Part shown: positions 1 to 9,302 of the stretch, in pieces | How positions within the stretch are numbered: position 1 is the stretch's first letter | How the letters are laid out: every line of letters begins with the position of its first letter | Source of the DNA: an uncultured Gammaproteobacteria bacterium | GTDB taxonomy: Bacteria; Pseudomonadota; Gammaproteobacteria; SZUA-229 | Assembly: GCA_913065105.1 (NCBI GenBank) | Contig: CAJXZZ010000001.1 | Coordinates: 1 to 64,000, forward strand | DNA: 64,000 bases | Direction of reading: 5' to 3' | Translations under genes and position numbers: made by a program | The notes under the pieces: generated by a model | Databases searched by the model: none | What the model saw: the letters and a program-made list of their open reading frames with translations, nothing else | What the model was told of the DNA's origin: nothing

Positions 1-262
1 TGTTACTTAATCCTTGGTCGGCGGCTTTGTTTGTTGCCTGTTGCAGCATGCCAGATGAGAGATCGATGCCGGTGACTTTGCCCTGGGTTAATTTTTCTGC
101 AGCGGTTAGTGCTACGCAGCCGGTGCCGGTGCATACGTCGAGCAGGTTGTCTGTTGGGTTTAGTTGAAGGTGTTCGACCAGGCGTTTGGCTGTTTCGGGG
201 AAGAAGGATAATGAGGGATGATCATAACCTGCGGCAACAGTGTCAAAGCCCTTCTGAATCAT
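1..262 (-). CDS. Class I SAM-dependent methyltransferase (UbiE-like), N-terminal part, truncated by window edge
   Basis: Reverse translation MIQKGFDTVAAGYDHPSLSFFPETAKRLVEHLQLNPTDNLLDVCTGTGCVALTAAEKLTQGKVTGIDLSSGML...; motif I LDVCTGTG. Confidence 0.8.
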   Translation of the reverse strand, partial: MIQKGFDTVAAGYDHPSLSFFPETAKRLVEHLQLNPTDNLLDVCTGTGCVALTAAEKLTQGKVTGIDLSSGMLQQATNKAADQGLSN

Positions 263-567
263 TTGTTTACGGTCGTTGTTCAACTAGATATTCCTTTTTG
301 TTTATTATTTTTATTCCCTCCCTGACCTACATATTTTCATGTGCATCATGCACTTATGTTACTACTGATACTATCACAGTATTTAAGGTTTAATTGAATT
401 ACATAGAACTCAGCCTCATGTATAAGAGAATCTCTTATCATTAATAAAAACTTGACCCTGGTTAGGAAAACTATGAATAAATACCGTTATATTTAAAACG
501 ACGTATATGTTGTTATTTTATAGAAATGTAATGATAGTGTAGTTAGAAAGTTACAGCTGAGCATTTT

Positions 568-3426
568 ATGCAATCCTCCGATACTACAAATAGGACAAAC
601 GATACCGTAATAGAATTATTACAGGTAATAAATGTTCTCATCACAGAAGTCCAGCCTCATCGCTCCGCTAAAGCAATAACGCTAGATACCAGTTTTGAAA
701 AAGATCTTGGCCTGGACAGCCTGACCCGCGTTGAATTGATTTCCAGGGTTGAAAAAAAATTCAAGCTGGCATTGCCTGAACAAATCATCGCAGAAACAGA
801 ATCGGCAAGAGATTTATTGCGCGCCATTCAGGGCACTGCAATGCCAAGGACAGCCTTGCATGAAGCAGACATACAAGCAGTAGCGTTGGATGATACTGGG
901 GCTGACGTTAAGGCCACGCCAGACGATTCGCTTACTCTAATAGATGTTTTGAACTGGCATGTAAGCTCACATCCGGACAGACCTCATATAAGGATGTATA
1001 CAGATAAAGGTGATGGCGAGGTTATTACCTATCAGCAACTCAAAGATGCAGCCGTTCGTGTTGCCGGCGGGCTTCAGCAACGTGGATTACAACCGGCTGA
1101 ACCCGTTGTACTCATGTTGCCGAGTGGCCCTGATTATTTTTATAGTTTTATTGGCATTTTGTTAGCTGGCGGTATTCCCGTCCCTATCTATCCGCCTGCA
1201 AGGCCCTCTCAACTGGAAGATCATATGCACAGACATGTGCGCATATTAGCCAATTGTCATGCCAGAACATTTATCACGGTTCCTGAAGCTAAAGCAGTTG
1301 CTCACCTGCTCAAGTCTCAGGTTCCAAACCTGCAACACATAGTTACATCAGCCGACCTTGCATCATCGACGGCTATCTCAACCTCTCCCGTTTTATCGAC
1401 AAACGATATTGCGTTTATACAATATACCTCGGGCAGCACCGGCAACCCCAAAGGCGTCGTACTCACACATGCTAATCTGCTGGCCAACATCCGCGCTATG
1501 GGCCGTGTCGTCAAGGCAGGGCCAAAAGATGTTTTTGTCAGCTGGTTACCGCTTTATCATGACATGGGTTTAATAGGCGCATGGCTCGGCAGCTTATACT
1601 TCGCAATGCTGTTCGTGGCCATGCCTCCCTTAAGTTTCCTGGCCAGGCCAGAACGATGGCTGTGGGCAATTGATCACTATGGCGGCACATTATCTGCCTC
1701 ACCTAATTTCGGTTATGAATATTGTTTACGACGCTTAAGTGATGAGGATTTAGCAGGCCTTGATCTAAGCTCATGGCGTGCCGCTTTTAATGGTGCAGAA
1801 CCTGTTAGCCCGGAAACTTTGAGCAATTTCAGCCAACGTTTTAAAGCCTGGGGATTTAGCAACAAAGCAATGATGCCGGTATACGGCCTGGCAGAGTCAA
1901 GTGTCGGCCTGGCATTTCCTCCTTTAGACCGGGGCCCGGTAATCGACCGTATCGAGCGCGACACTTTTATGCAAACAGGTTCTGCTAATTCAGCAAAAGA
2001 TGAAGACGAACATGCTTTAAGATTTGTTTCCAGCGGACCACCCTTAGCCGGCCATCAGATCAGAACCGTTGACCATGCAGGACATGAATTGCCAGAACGC
2101 CAGGAAGGACGTTTAGAATTTCGTGGCCCCTCTTCTACTAGTGGTTATTATCGCGATGCAGAAAAAACGCAAACCCTGTTTGATGAAGACTGGCTGGACA
2201 CCGGTGATCTGGCTTATATTGCGAATGGCGAATTATATGTAACCGGGCGAATCAAAGACATATTCATCAGAGCAGGACGTAACATCTACCCCCATGAACT
2301 GGAAGAAGCAATCGGTAATATCCAGGGTATTCGCGCGGGTCGTGTCGCTGCTTTTGGCAGTGAAGATAAACACAGCAAAACTGAACGGCTAATCGTCATC
2401 GCCGAAACCCGCAGCACAGATAACAGAGAACGGGAAGAACTGCACAAAGAAATTAACACACTGGCAGTTGACCTGATCGGTTCACCACCTGATGAAGTCG
2501 TGCTGGCACCACCCGGAACAGTATTAAAAACATCAAGCGGCAAAATACGCCGAGCAGCCAGCCGTGAACTTTTCGAGAAAGGCGGAATCGGCAAAAACCA
2601 GCCGGGGCTCTACTGGCAGATAACACGTATAACTGTTGCCAGCATACTTCCTCAGTTAAGACGTATGTGGCATTACAGTAAATCGGTGATATACGCTGCA
2701 TATTACTGGTTTATATACATCGTACTGGCAATGATTGGCTGGTCAGCCAGTATGTTTTTACCCAGCTTCCCTTTACGCTGGTCCGTACTAAAATACTGTG
2801 CAAGATTATTTGCAAAAGCCACTAAAACAAAAATCATCATAAACGGACTGGAAAATATTCCAGCAGATGGGCAGCCTTATGTGCTGGTCTCTAACCATGC
2901 CAGTTATCTTGATAGTTATGCACTGCTGGCAGCATTACCCGGTTACGTTCGTTTTATTGCCAAAAAAGAATTTGTCACAAACTGGTTCTATCGCATTCCT
3001 TTAAAAAATATTCGTACAGAATTTGTTGATCGCTATGAAACAGGAAAAAGCATCGAAAACACTCAACGCCTGGCAAAAGTACTGAAAGCAGGAAATGCAT
3101 TAATGTTTTTTGTGGAAGGAACCTTTACCCGAATCCCGGGGTTAAGGCCTTTTCTTTTAGGCGCTTTTTCAGTCGCCGCAGAGACAGAAACACCTGTCAT
3201 CCCTGTTGCAATACGGGGTACCCGATCTATCTTACGCGCAGGATCATGGTTCCCGCATCATGGCTCCATCAATATAGACATAGGTGAAGCAATTGATCCG
3301 AAACAGATCGCAGATGAGTCAGGAAAAGACGCATGGCATGTCACAATAGAACTGCGTGATCGCAGCCGCGAATATATTCTATGGCACTGCGGTGAACCAG
3401 ACCTTGCTCAGGAAAATACACAGTAA
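568..3426 (+). CDS. Trifunctional fusion: acyl carrier protein - fatty acyl-AMP ligase - PlsC-type acyltransferase
   Basis: ACP site LGLDSLTRVEL; AMP-binding core YTSGSTGNPKGVVLTHANL; C-terminal NHASYLD (HX4D) and FVEGTFTR acyltransferase motifs. Confidence 0.9.
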   Translation: MQSSDTTNRTNDTVIELLQVINVLITEVQPHRSAKAITLDTSFEKDLGLDSLTRVELISRVEKKFKLALPEQIIAETESARDLLRAIQGTAMPRTALHEADIQAVALDDTGADVKATPDDSLTLIDVLNWHVSSHPDRPHIRMYTDKGDGEVITYQQLKDAAVRVAGGLQQRGLQPAEPVVLMLPSGPDYFYSFIGILLAGGIPVPIYPPARPSQLEDHMHRHVRILANCHARTFITVPEAKAVAHLLKSQVPNLQHIVTSADLASSTAISTSPVLSTNDIAFIQYTSGSTGNPKGVVLTHANLLANIRAMGRVVKAGPKDVFVSWLPLYHDMGLIGAWLGSLYFAMLFVAMPPLSFLARPERWLWAIDHYGGTLSASPNFGYEYCLRRLSDEDLAGLDLSSWRAAFNGAEPVSPETLSNFSQRFKAWGFSNKAMMPVYGLAESSVGLAFPPLDRGPVIDRIERDTFMQTGSANSAKDEDEHALRFVSSGPPLAGHQIRTVDHAGHELPERQEGRLEFRGPSSTSGYYRDAEKTQTLFDEDWLDTGDLAYIANGELYVTGRIKDIFIRAGRNIYPHELEEAIGNIQGIRAGRVAAFGSEDKHSKTERLIVIAETRSTDNREREELHKEINTLAVDLIGSPPDEVVLAPPGTVLKTSSGKIRRAASRELFEKGGIGKNQPGLYWQITRITVASILPQLRRMWHYSKSVIYAAYYWFIYIVLAMIGWSASMFLPSFPLRWSVLKYCARLFAKATKTKIIINGLENIPADGQPYVLVSNHASYLDSYALLAALPGYVRFIAKKEFVTNWFYRIPLKNIRTEFVDRYETGKSIENTQRLAKVLKAGNALMFFVEGTFTRIPGLRPFLLGAFSVAAETETPVIPVAIRGTRSILRAGSWFPHHGSINIDIGEAIDPKQIADESGKDAWHVTIELRDRSREYILWHCGEPDLAQENTQ

Positions 3427-3485
3427 CTGAATAACAAAATAGCAAGAATATTCAGGGCAGACTAGCACAGAAGGTAATAACGATA

Positions 3486-3550
3486 ATGAGCAAATTTAAA
3501 ACCGCCGTTATCGGCGTTGGCTACCTTGGGAAATTTCATGCTGACAAAAT
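3486..3550 (+). pseudogene. 5' remnant of a Gfo/Idh/MocA-family oxidoreductase
   Basis: [22 protein letters not shown] matches the Rossmann start of the family, then similarity stops abruptly. Confidence 0.6.
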
Positions 3551-3730
3551 TGATGCCGCGCTTGATATCCATCGGATTCATCCCGGCCGCCACCGACTTC
3601 AAACCTTGCTGAAAGATGGACTTGGTGAGCACGACCCCAGTGCCACCTTGCCCGCCTGTGCAAGAATACTTGCACCGCGCGCCAGCGCATGGCGCGCGTC
3701 ATCCCCAAATCTCAGTTCTTTGGCTGGCAT
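3543..3730 (-). pseudogene. groEL (Cpn60) 5' remnant with internal deletion and frameshift
   Basis: Reverse strand [32 protein letters not shown], then in another frame [29 protein letters not shown]; both are recognisable GroEL N-terminal segments with the intervening part missing. Confidence 0.7.
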
Positions 3731-3933
3731 GGAAATTCATCTCAATTGGTAATAGTTTAATAAGTATGAAGACCTCGTGTCCGCCTATTCTTCCAACACG
3801 GCCATAATGACTCCACTGGTTTTGGCATAGTGCTTCCTTAGCTGATTATTTGTATGAAACTGCAAAATTGGTAAGCTTGAGTCAATTGATTTTATGAGTA
3901 TCCTTAATACTATAACAATCAGGTGTGGTGAAT

Positions 3934-5034
3934 ATGAACAAGAATCAGCAGGTAATTACGGATGCCTTTGCAACCCAATACTGGCACAAACTGGAAGATG
4001 GTCGTATTCAGTGCGATGTGTGTCCACGCGAGTGCAAGTTACATGAGGGGCAGCAGGGGCTGTGTTTTGTCAGGGAAAACAAAAATGACCAGATTGTCCT
4101 GACGACCTATGGGCGATCCAGTGGATTCTGTGTTGATCCTATCGAGAAAAAACCACTAAACCATTTTTTACCGGGTACACCGGTACTGTCTTTTGGCACA
4201 GCAGGCTGCAATCTGGCATGCAAATTTTGCCAAAACTGGGATATGAGTAAATCCCGAGAAATGGATATTCTTGCTGATCAGGCATCACCTGAAAAAATTG
4301 CCCGTGTAGCAAAAGAGCTGGGCTGTCGCAGTGTTGCTTATACCTACAATGATCCGGTGATCTTTATGGAATATGCCATCGACGTGGCCAAAGCATGTCG
4401 CGAATACGATATTAAATCGGTTGCGGTGACAGCCGGTTACATCAGTGAAGAGCCTCGAAAGGAATTTTTTCAATACATGGATGCCGCGAATGTTGATTTA
4501 AAAGCGTTTACCGAGGAGTTTTACTGGAAAATAACCGGTGGGCATTTACAACCGGTACTGGATACCCTGACCTACCTCAAACACGAGACCGATGTCTGGG
4601 TTGAGCTCACCACTCTGCTTATTCCCGGCAAGAATGATTCTGAAGTAGAACTTAACGAGATGACACGCTGGGTGGTGGATAATCTTGGACCGGATGTGCC
4701 GATGCACTTCAGTGCATTTCATCCATCATGGAAAATGATGGACGTTCCCCCCACCCCGGTTGAAACATTAACCCGTGCAAGACAAATCGCACTGGATAAC
4801 GGAGTACATTACGCTTATACCGGCAATGTTCATGATATTGAGGGCGAGAGTACCTACTGCCATTCATGTCACACACGATTAATAGGCCGTGACTGGTATG
4901 TCCTTTCAGACTGGAATCTGGATGAAAAGGGATGTTGCAAGAAATGTGGTGCTGAATGTGTCGGTGTATTCGAAGACAAACCCGGTACCTGGGGTGACAA
5001 ACGACTGCCCGTTCAGCTGAAATCATTTGCCTAA
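3934..5034 (+). CDS. amrS: AmmeMemoRadiSam-system radical SAM enzyme (AmrS-like)
   Basis: CDVCPRECKLHEGQQGLCFVRENK and GTAGCNLACKFCQNWDMSK (CX3CX2C); C-terminal CxxC pairs; alternative GTG start at 3925. Confidence 0.88.
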   Translation: MNKNQQVITDAFATQYWHKLEDGRIQCDVCPRECKLHEGQQGLCFVRENKNDQIVLTTYGRSSGFCVDPIEKKPLNHFLPGTPVLSFGTAGCNLACKFCQNWDMSKSREMDILADQASPEKIARVAKELGCRSVAYTYNDPVIFMEYAIDVAKACREYDIKSVAVTAGYISEEPRKEFFQYMDAANVDLKAFTEEFYWKITGGHLQPVLDTLTYLKHETDVWVELTTLLIPGKNDSEVELNEMTRWVVDNLGPDVPMHFSAFHPSWKMMDVPPTPVETLTRARQIALDNGVHYAYTGNVHDIEGESTYCHSCHTRLIGRDWYVLSDWNLDEKGCCKKCGAECVGVFEDKPGTWGDKRLPVQLKSFA

Positions 5035-5113
5035 AAATTGTGATATGGGGCTGGTGATGTGTAGCTAAATTGATTCTGCGACACGAACTATTTAATAATC
5101 CGAGGTAACCTTC

Positions 5114-5719
5114 ATGTCGATGAAAATGCGTTGTGAATTGATTTCATGGTCTGAAACACAACGGCTGTGTCTAGTTCTGGCAAAGAAGGTAAGAGCATCA
5201 GGCTTTCATCCTGATGTGGTGATTGCTATCGGTCGAGGAGGATATATACCGGCAAGGCTGATCTGTGATTATCTGGATGTAATGGCGTTAACCAGTATCA
5301 AAATTGAACACTATTTTTCTGGTTCATCAAAGACGGAACAAGCCAACATTAAGTATCCTCTCTGTAGCAATATCAAGCAGCAGAAAGTACTTCTTATTGA
5401 CGACGTCAATGATAGTGGCGATACCCTCCAGGTGGCGATTGCACATTTACAAACATTTTATCCTGAAGCTATTCGTACTGCTGTCATGCATCACAAGCTG
5501 TCGACTCATTTTCCGATCGATTATTACGCGAGGAAAATTGTGAAATGGCGATGGTTAATTTACCCCTGGGCGGTGTTCGAAGATATTACGGGTTTTCTGC
5601 AGCGTATGACACCATTCCCGGAGACGCTTGAAGAGGCACAACAAAGACTATTGGAACAATATGCTATTAAAATTTCTCAAAAGCAACTAAAGGATATTTA
5701 CACATTCATGAGCAACTAA
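5114..5719 (+). CDS. Purine-type phosphoribosyltransferase
   Basis: PRPP-binding motif VLLIDDVNDSGDTL; IAIGRGGYIPARL. Confidence 0.85.
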   Translation: MSMKMRCELISWSETQRLCLVLAKKVRASGFHPDVVIAIGRGGYIPARLICDYLDVMALTSIKIEHYFSGSSKTEQANIKYPLCSNIKQQKVLLIDDVNDSGDTLQVAIAHLQTFYPEAIRTAVMHHKLSTHFPIDYYARKIVKWRWLIYPWAVFEDITGFLQRMTPFPETLEEAQQRLLEQYAIKISQKQLKDIYTFMSN

Positions 5720-5775
5720 AATATAGTGTAAATTTGATTTTGATTTTGACACAGTAAATAAAAAAGGTTCTTTTT

Positions 5776-7041
5776 ATGCAAGACATTGATTACGATATTC
5801 GTGACCCTTCCCTGGCCGAACAAGGGCAGCGACGTATTGACTGGGCCTTGCAGGAAATGCCGGTCTTACAGGAACTGGCTGCCCGTTTTGCTACGGAGCA
5901 ACCATTGCAAGGGATACGCATGAGTGGCTGTCTGCATATTACCACCGAGACAGCCAACCTTGCAGTTACATTGAAAAAAGCAGGCGCAAATCTGGTTCTC
6001 TGCGCCAGTAATCCACTCAGTACCCAGGATGATGTTGCAGCCGCGTTGGTTGACCGATATAAAATTCCTGTCTATGCCATTCGCGGGGAGTCAACAGAAA
6101 CCTACTACCAACATATCAATGCCGTACTGGATCATCAACCCGTGATCACCATGGACGATGGTGCTGATCTGGTGAGTGAGATACACAAGAGTCGAACTGA
6201 ATTAATACCCAACATGCTGGGAGGAACAGAAGAAACAACAACAGGTGTGATTCGCTTACGCGCCATGGCAGAGGATGGTGAACTTAAGCTTCCCGTCATT
6301 GCAGTAAATGATGCCATGACCAAGCATCTGTTTGATAATCGTTATGGTACCGGCCAGAGCACTCTGGATGGGATAATACGTGCGACGAATATCCTGCTCG
6401 CAGGAAAAAACTTTACGGTAGTCGGTTATGGCTGGTGTGGACGAGGCATTGCGATGCGGGCAAAAGGTCATGGAGCGCATGTGATTGTGACAGAAGTCAA
6501 TGCCGTAAGAGCCCTGGAAGCCACTATGGATGGCTATCGTGTTATGCCCTTGAGTGAAGCAGCGAAACAATCCGATTTCATAATTACTGCAACCGGTGAC
6601 AAGCATGTCATCGATAAAGCGCATCTGGATGTCATGAAAGATGGTTGCGTATTGGCTAACTCCGGGCATTTTAATGTGGAAATTAATATTCCCGCCCTGG
6701 AAGCAATGAGTGTTAGTAAACAGCGTCCGCGACCTTCTGTTGATGAATATATCCTTGCTGACGGCCGCAAGCTACGGCTATTGGCAGAGGGACGCCTGGT
6801 TAATCTAGCAGCGGCAGAGGGGCATCCTTCAGCGGTAATGGATATGAGCTTTGCGAATCAGGTTTTGTCGGTGATTTATCTGGCGAAGCAGAAGGGTAAA
6901 TTGACAACCTCGGTACATAACGTCCCCGTCGAGATTGATGATGAGATTTCCAGATTAAAACTGCAGGCAATGAATATACAGATAGATCAACTGACCGATG
7001 CTCAGGCTCGTTATCTTTCCTCCTGGCAGGAAGGGACCTGA
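5776..7041 (+). CDS. ahcY: Adenosylhomocysteinase (short form)
   Basis: 421 aa; [49 protein letters not shown]. Confidence 0.93.
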   Translation: MQDIDYDIRDPSLAEQGQRRIDWALQEMPVLQELAARFATEQPLQGIRMSGCLHITTETANLAVTLKKAGANLVLCASNPLSTQDDVAAALVDRYKIPVYAIRGESTETYYQHINAVLDHQPVITMDDGADLVSEIHKSRTELIPNMLGGTEETTTGVIRLRAMAEDGELKLPVIAVNDAMTKHLFDNRYGTGQSTLDGIIRATNILLAGKNFTVVGYGWCGRGIAMRAKGHGAHVIVTEVNAVRALEATMDGYRVMPLSEAAKQSDFIITATGDKHVIDKAHLDVMKDGCVLANSGHFNVEINIPALEAMSVSKQRPRPSVDEYILADGRKLRLLAEGRLVNLAAAEGHPSAVMDMSFANQVLSVIYLAKQKGKLTTSVHNVPVEIDDEISRLKLQAMNIQIDQLTDAQARYLSSWQEGT

Positions 7042-7325
7042 ATACTATTATACGTGCATATATCATAAATGAATCAAATGAAGACACCGAACCAAAACCA
7101 AATAAAAACACCCATTAATTCGTCTGAATAACGTAAAAGGGATTTTAACTCTGGAAATAATCCGTTTATTTCCTGTCACAATGCATAGTTGTTAATGTTA
7201 ATGATCCTGATCAAGAATATATACAAGTCATAGCTGATGAATAGCATGAATTAGCGTACTCTATTAGTATTGTTAAAGATGATTTCACTTTTCAAAAAGT
7301 ATGAATATATCTGGGAGATAAAATA

Positions 7326-7571
7326 ATGACTGAATTAAAACATGCTAAAGATGTGGGTGCACCTGACCCCGAATTAAACACGTCACCCATTGCAGAAGAA
7401 GGCGGCGATGAAACTGAAATTTTACGTCTGGAAGTGCCTGGCGAACCTGTTTGTTATTTTAATAACCAAAGTTTTCCAACCGGTACCCATATTAAAAGCG
7501 GAACATCTCTATTGAAATGTGATTATGGCATCTGGATACCGGCGGGTCCTGCCGATCCTGACAACCCTTAA
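7326..7571 (+). CDS. Small hypothetical protein
   Basis: 81 aa ORF with ribosome-binding-like GGGAGATAAAATA upstream; two Cys, C-terminal VCYFNNQSFPTGTHIKSGTSLLKCDYGIW. Confidence 0.55.
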   Translation: MTELKHAKDVGAPDPELNTSPIAEEGGDETEILRLEVPGEPVCYFNNQSFPTGTHIKSGTSLLKCDYGIWIPAGPADPDNP

Positions 7572-7614
7572 AGCATCAGAAGACAAACTCCATAAAGGAA
7601 GGCGACTGATAGTT

Positions 7615-7908
7615 TCAGGACTTACCGTAAAGTTTTCGTAATTCATCCTTTGCTTGCTGCAGAATAATTTTCTGATCTTCATTCAGGTTTTTGCCTGCAC
7701 GATTGATATAAAAGACCAGCATCGACATGGCGGAGCTAAAGGGCGCTGACTTGCGACGTGTGCTGCTGTCTGCTGACTGTTTTAGTGACAAGGCAATTTT
7801 CTTTGGATCTTTCCAGGTAAAGACCCCTTCTTCCAGATCAAGCGCATCACTTTCCTGAGCGACTTTCGCTGACCAGTGATTAGATGATGGCGTTTTCGTT
7901 TTACTCAC
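7615..7908 (-). CDS. DUF3175 family protein
   Basis: DALDLEEGVFTWKDPKKIALSLKQSAD...SAMSMLVFYINRAGKNL. Confidence 0.8.
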   Translation of the reverse strand: MSKTKTPSSNHWSAKVAQESDALDLEEGVFTWKDPKKIALSLKQSADSSTRRKSAPFSSAMSMLVFYINRAGKNLNEDQKIILQQAKDELRKLYGKS

Positions 7909-7918
7909 TCAAGTTATT

Positions 7919-8539
7919 TTAATGTTCATTTTCTTTTAATGTATCTTCAAGTTCTGATACAAAACCTTCATGATCAAGATACAGGATAGCTCTCAAACCC
8001 ATCGCCCTGGCTGTTTGTACATTGTTTTCATTATCATCAATAAAAAGCACTTCGCCGGGTTGTAGCTTCAGGTCATTAACCACATCAGTAAATAATGACG
8101 GATCACGCTTGCCCTTACCGAGATAGTAACTGTTGTATATGCGATCGAATTCTCTAAAAAAGTGATCGCGCTTATCCAGTTCATTCAACCAGTGCGTTTG
8201 ATCACTTAGAATACCGACAACATAACCTTTAGCTCGAAGACGTCTAACCAGCTCAATTATCCAGGGCCTTATCTGGAAGCCAACAAAGATTCGATCAGTA
8301 AGAAAATCATCATCACCTTCAAGCCCTGTACGCTTGCGCAGCAACGCCCAAAAATCAGCTGCCGTACCCTGACCTAGTACAAAACCGGAATCATACACGG
8401 CGTTCATACCTTCCTCTGGCATACTGCTCACATGCAAAGATTGTTTTTCAGCTAAATCAACAAGTCCATTATAAAACCCTTCTTCGACTATTACACCACC
8501 ATAATCAAATAGTACGGCACGAATGGCTGCTTTACTCAT
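7919..8539 (-). CDS. HAD-family hydrolase
   Basis: VLFDYGGVI, GILSDQTHW, KGKRDPSLF, VLFIDDNENNV motifs. Confidence 0.85.
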   Translation of the reverse strand: MSKAAIRAVLFDYGGVIVEEGFYNGLVDLAEKQSLHVSSMPEEGMNAVYDSGFVLGQGTAADFWALLRKRTGLEGDDDFLTDRIFVGFQIRPWIIELVRRLRAKGYVVGILSDQTHWLNELDKRDHFFREFDRIYNSYYLGKGKRDPSLFTDVVNDLKLQPGEVLFIDDNENNVQTARAMGLRAILYLDHEGFVSELEDTLKENEH

Positions 8540-8546
8540 AAATAAA

Positions 8547-9302
8547 TTATCGCACCAGCAAAATATCACTTTCCAGTGAATCAATCAGCCGCTGTAAAAC
8601 CTGCTCATTGTCATTCAGGCGACTACCTTCAGTCAGGACAAGTAAGCCTGGTGAGTGCTTTTGCAATAATAGAAGAACCTCATCCACACTTGAGAAATCT
8701 GCAACCTGGCAAACAGCATACCCACTCTGCTGACCGATTAACTGTTCTACATGTTGTTTTGAGTGCAAACTATCAACGATAACGAATAATTGATAACTGT
8801 TTATAGCTGCCTGTGATATAGCGATGCTTAATGCTTTTTCGCATGACGGTTTATGATTATCATAAACCATAGCAACCACATGTTTTAAATGGTGCAGGTC
8901 TTTTCTACCCGTGGTTGAATATACTGCAGGAATAAGCACCATATTTAGTTCTTCTGTACGATTTTTAATAACCTGCGTTTTCTGACCACGCATGGAACTG
9001 AAACTTAACGACACGCTCCGGGTAACAGCAATTTCCTCAATCTGTTTTTTAATGTTTTCCGCATCAGTCCGTAACTTCTGCATCATCAGTGTCGAATCGA
9101 TGCTGCTTATCGTTGCTGTATGCAATGACACTTCACGAGTGAATGGTAGTTCTACTGCATTCAATAAATTAATATCTTCGATGTATAACGCCTGAATACC
9201 AGTCTGCCACCTGACTGCAAGCTCAATAGCTGTATGCATAGCAACCGGGGTATAACCGGCAGCATCAAAAACAATCAGAATATTTTTAAGATTCGAGTTC
9301 AT
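8547..9302 (-). CDS. Universal stress protein-like protein
   Basis: MNSNLKNILIVFDAAGYTPVAMHTAIELAVRWQTGIQALYIED; starts inside the 3' end of the Lon-like gene. Confidence 0.55.
   Translation of the reverse strand: MNSNLKNILIVFDAAGYTPVAMHTAIELAVRWQTGIQALYIEDINLLNAVELPFTREVSLHTATISSIDSTLMMQKLRTDAENIKKQIEEIAVTRSVSLSFSSMRGQKTQVIKNRTEELNMVLIPAVYSTTGRKDLHHLKHVVAMVYDNHKPSCEKALSIAISQAAINSYQLFVIVDSLHSKQHVEQLIGQQSGYAVCQVADFSSVDEVLLLLQKHSPGLLVLTEGSRLNDNEQVLQRLIDSLESDILLVR

Noticed and set aside
109-393. 94-aa plus-strand ORF
   Set aside because: Antisense to a clear methyltransferase N-terminus; no recognisable domain.
3508-3708. 66-aa minus-strand ORF as a gene
   Set aside because: Out-of-frame reading of the decayed groEL fragment, not an intact protein.
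7326-7571. 81-aa ORF as a RiPP precursor
   Set aside because: No modifying enzyme adjacent, only two Cys, no core-like repeat; the SagB-like gene is about 7 kb away.
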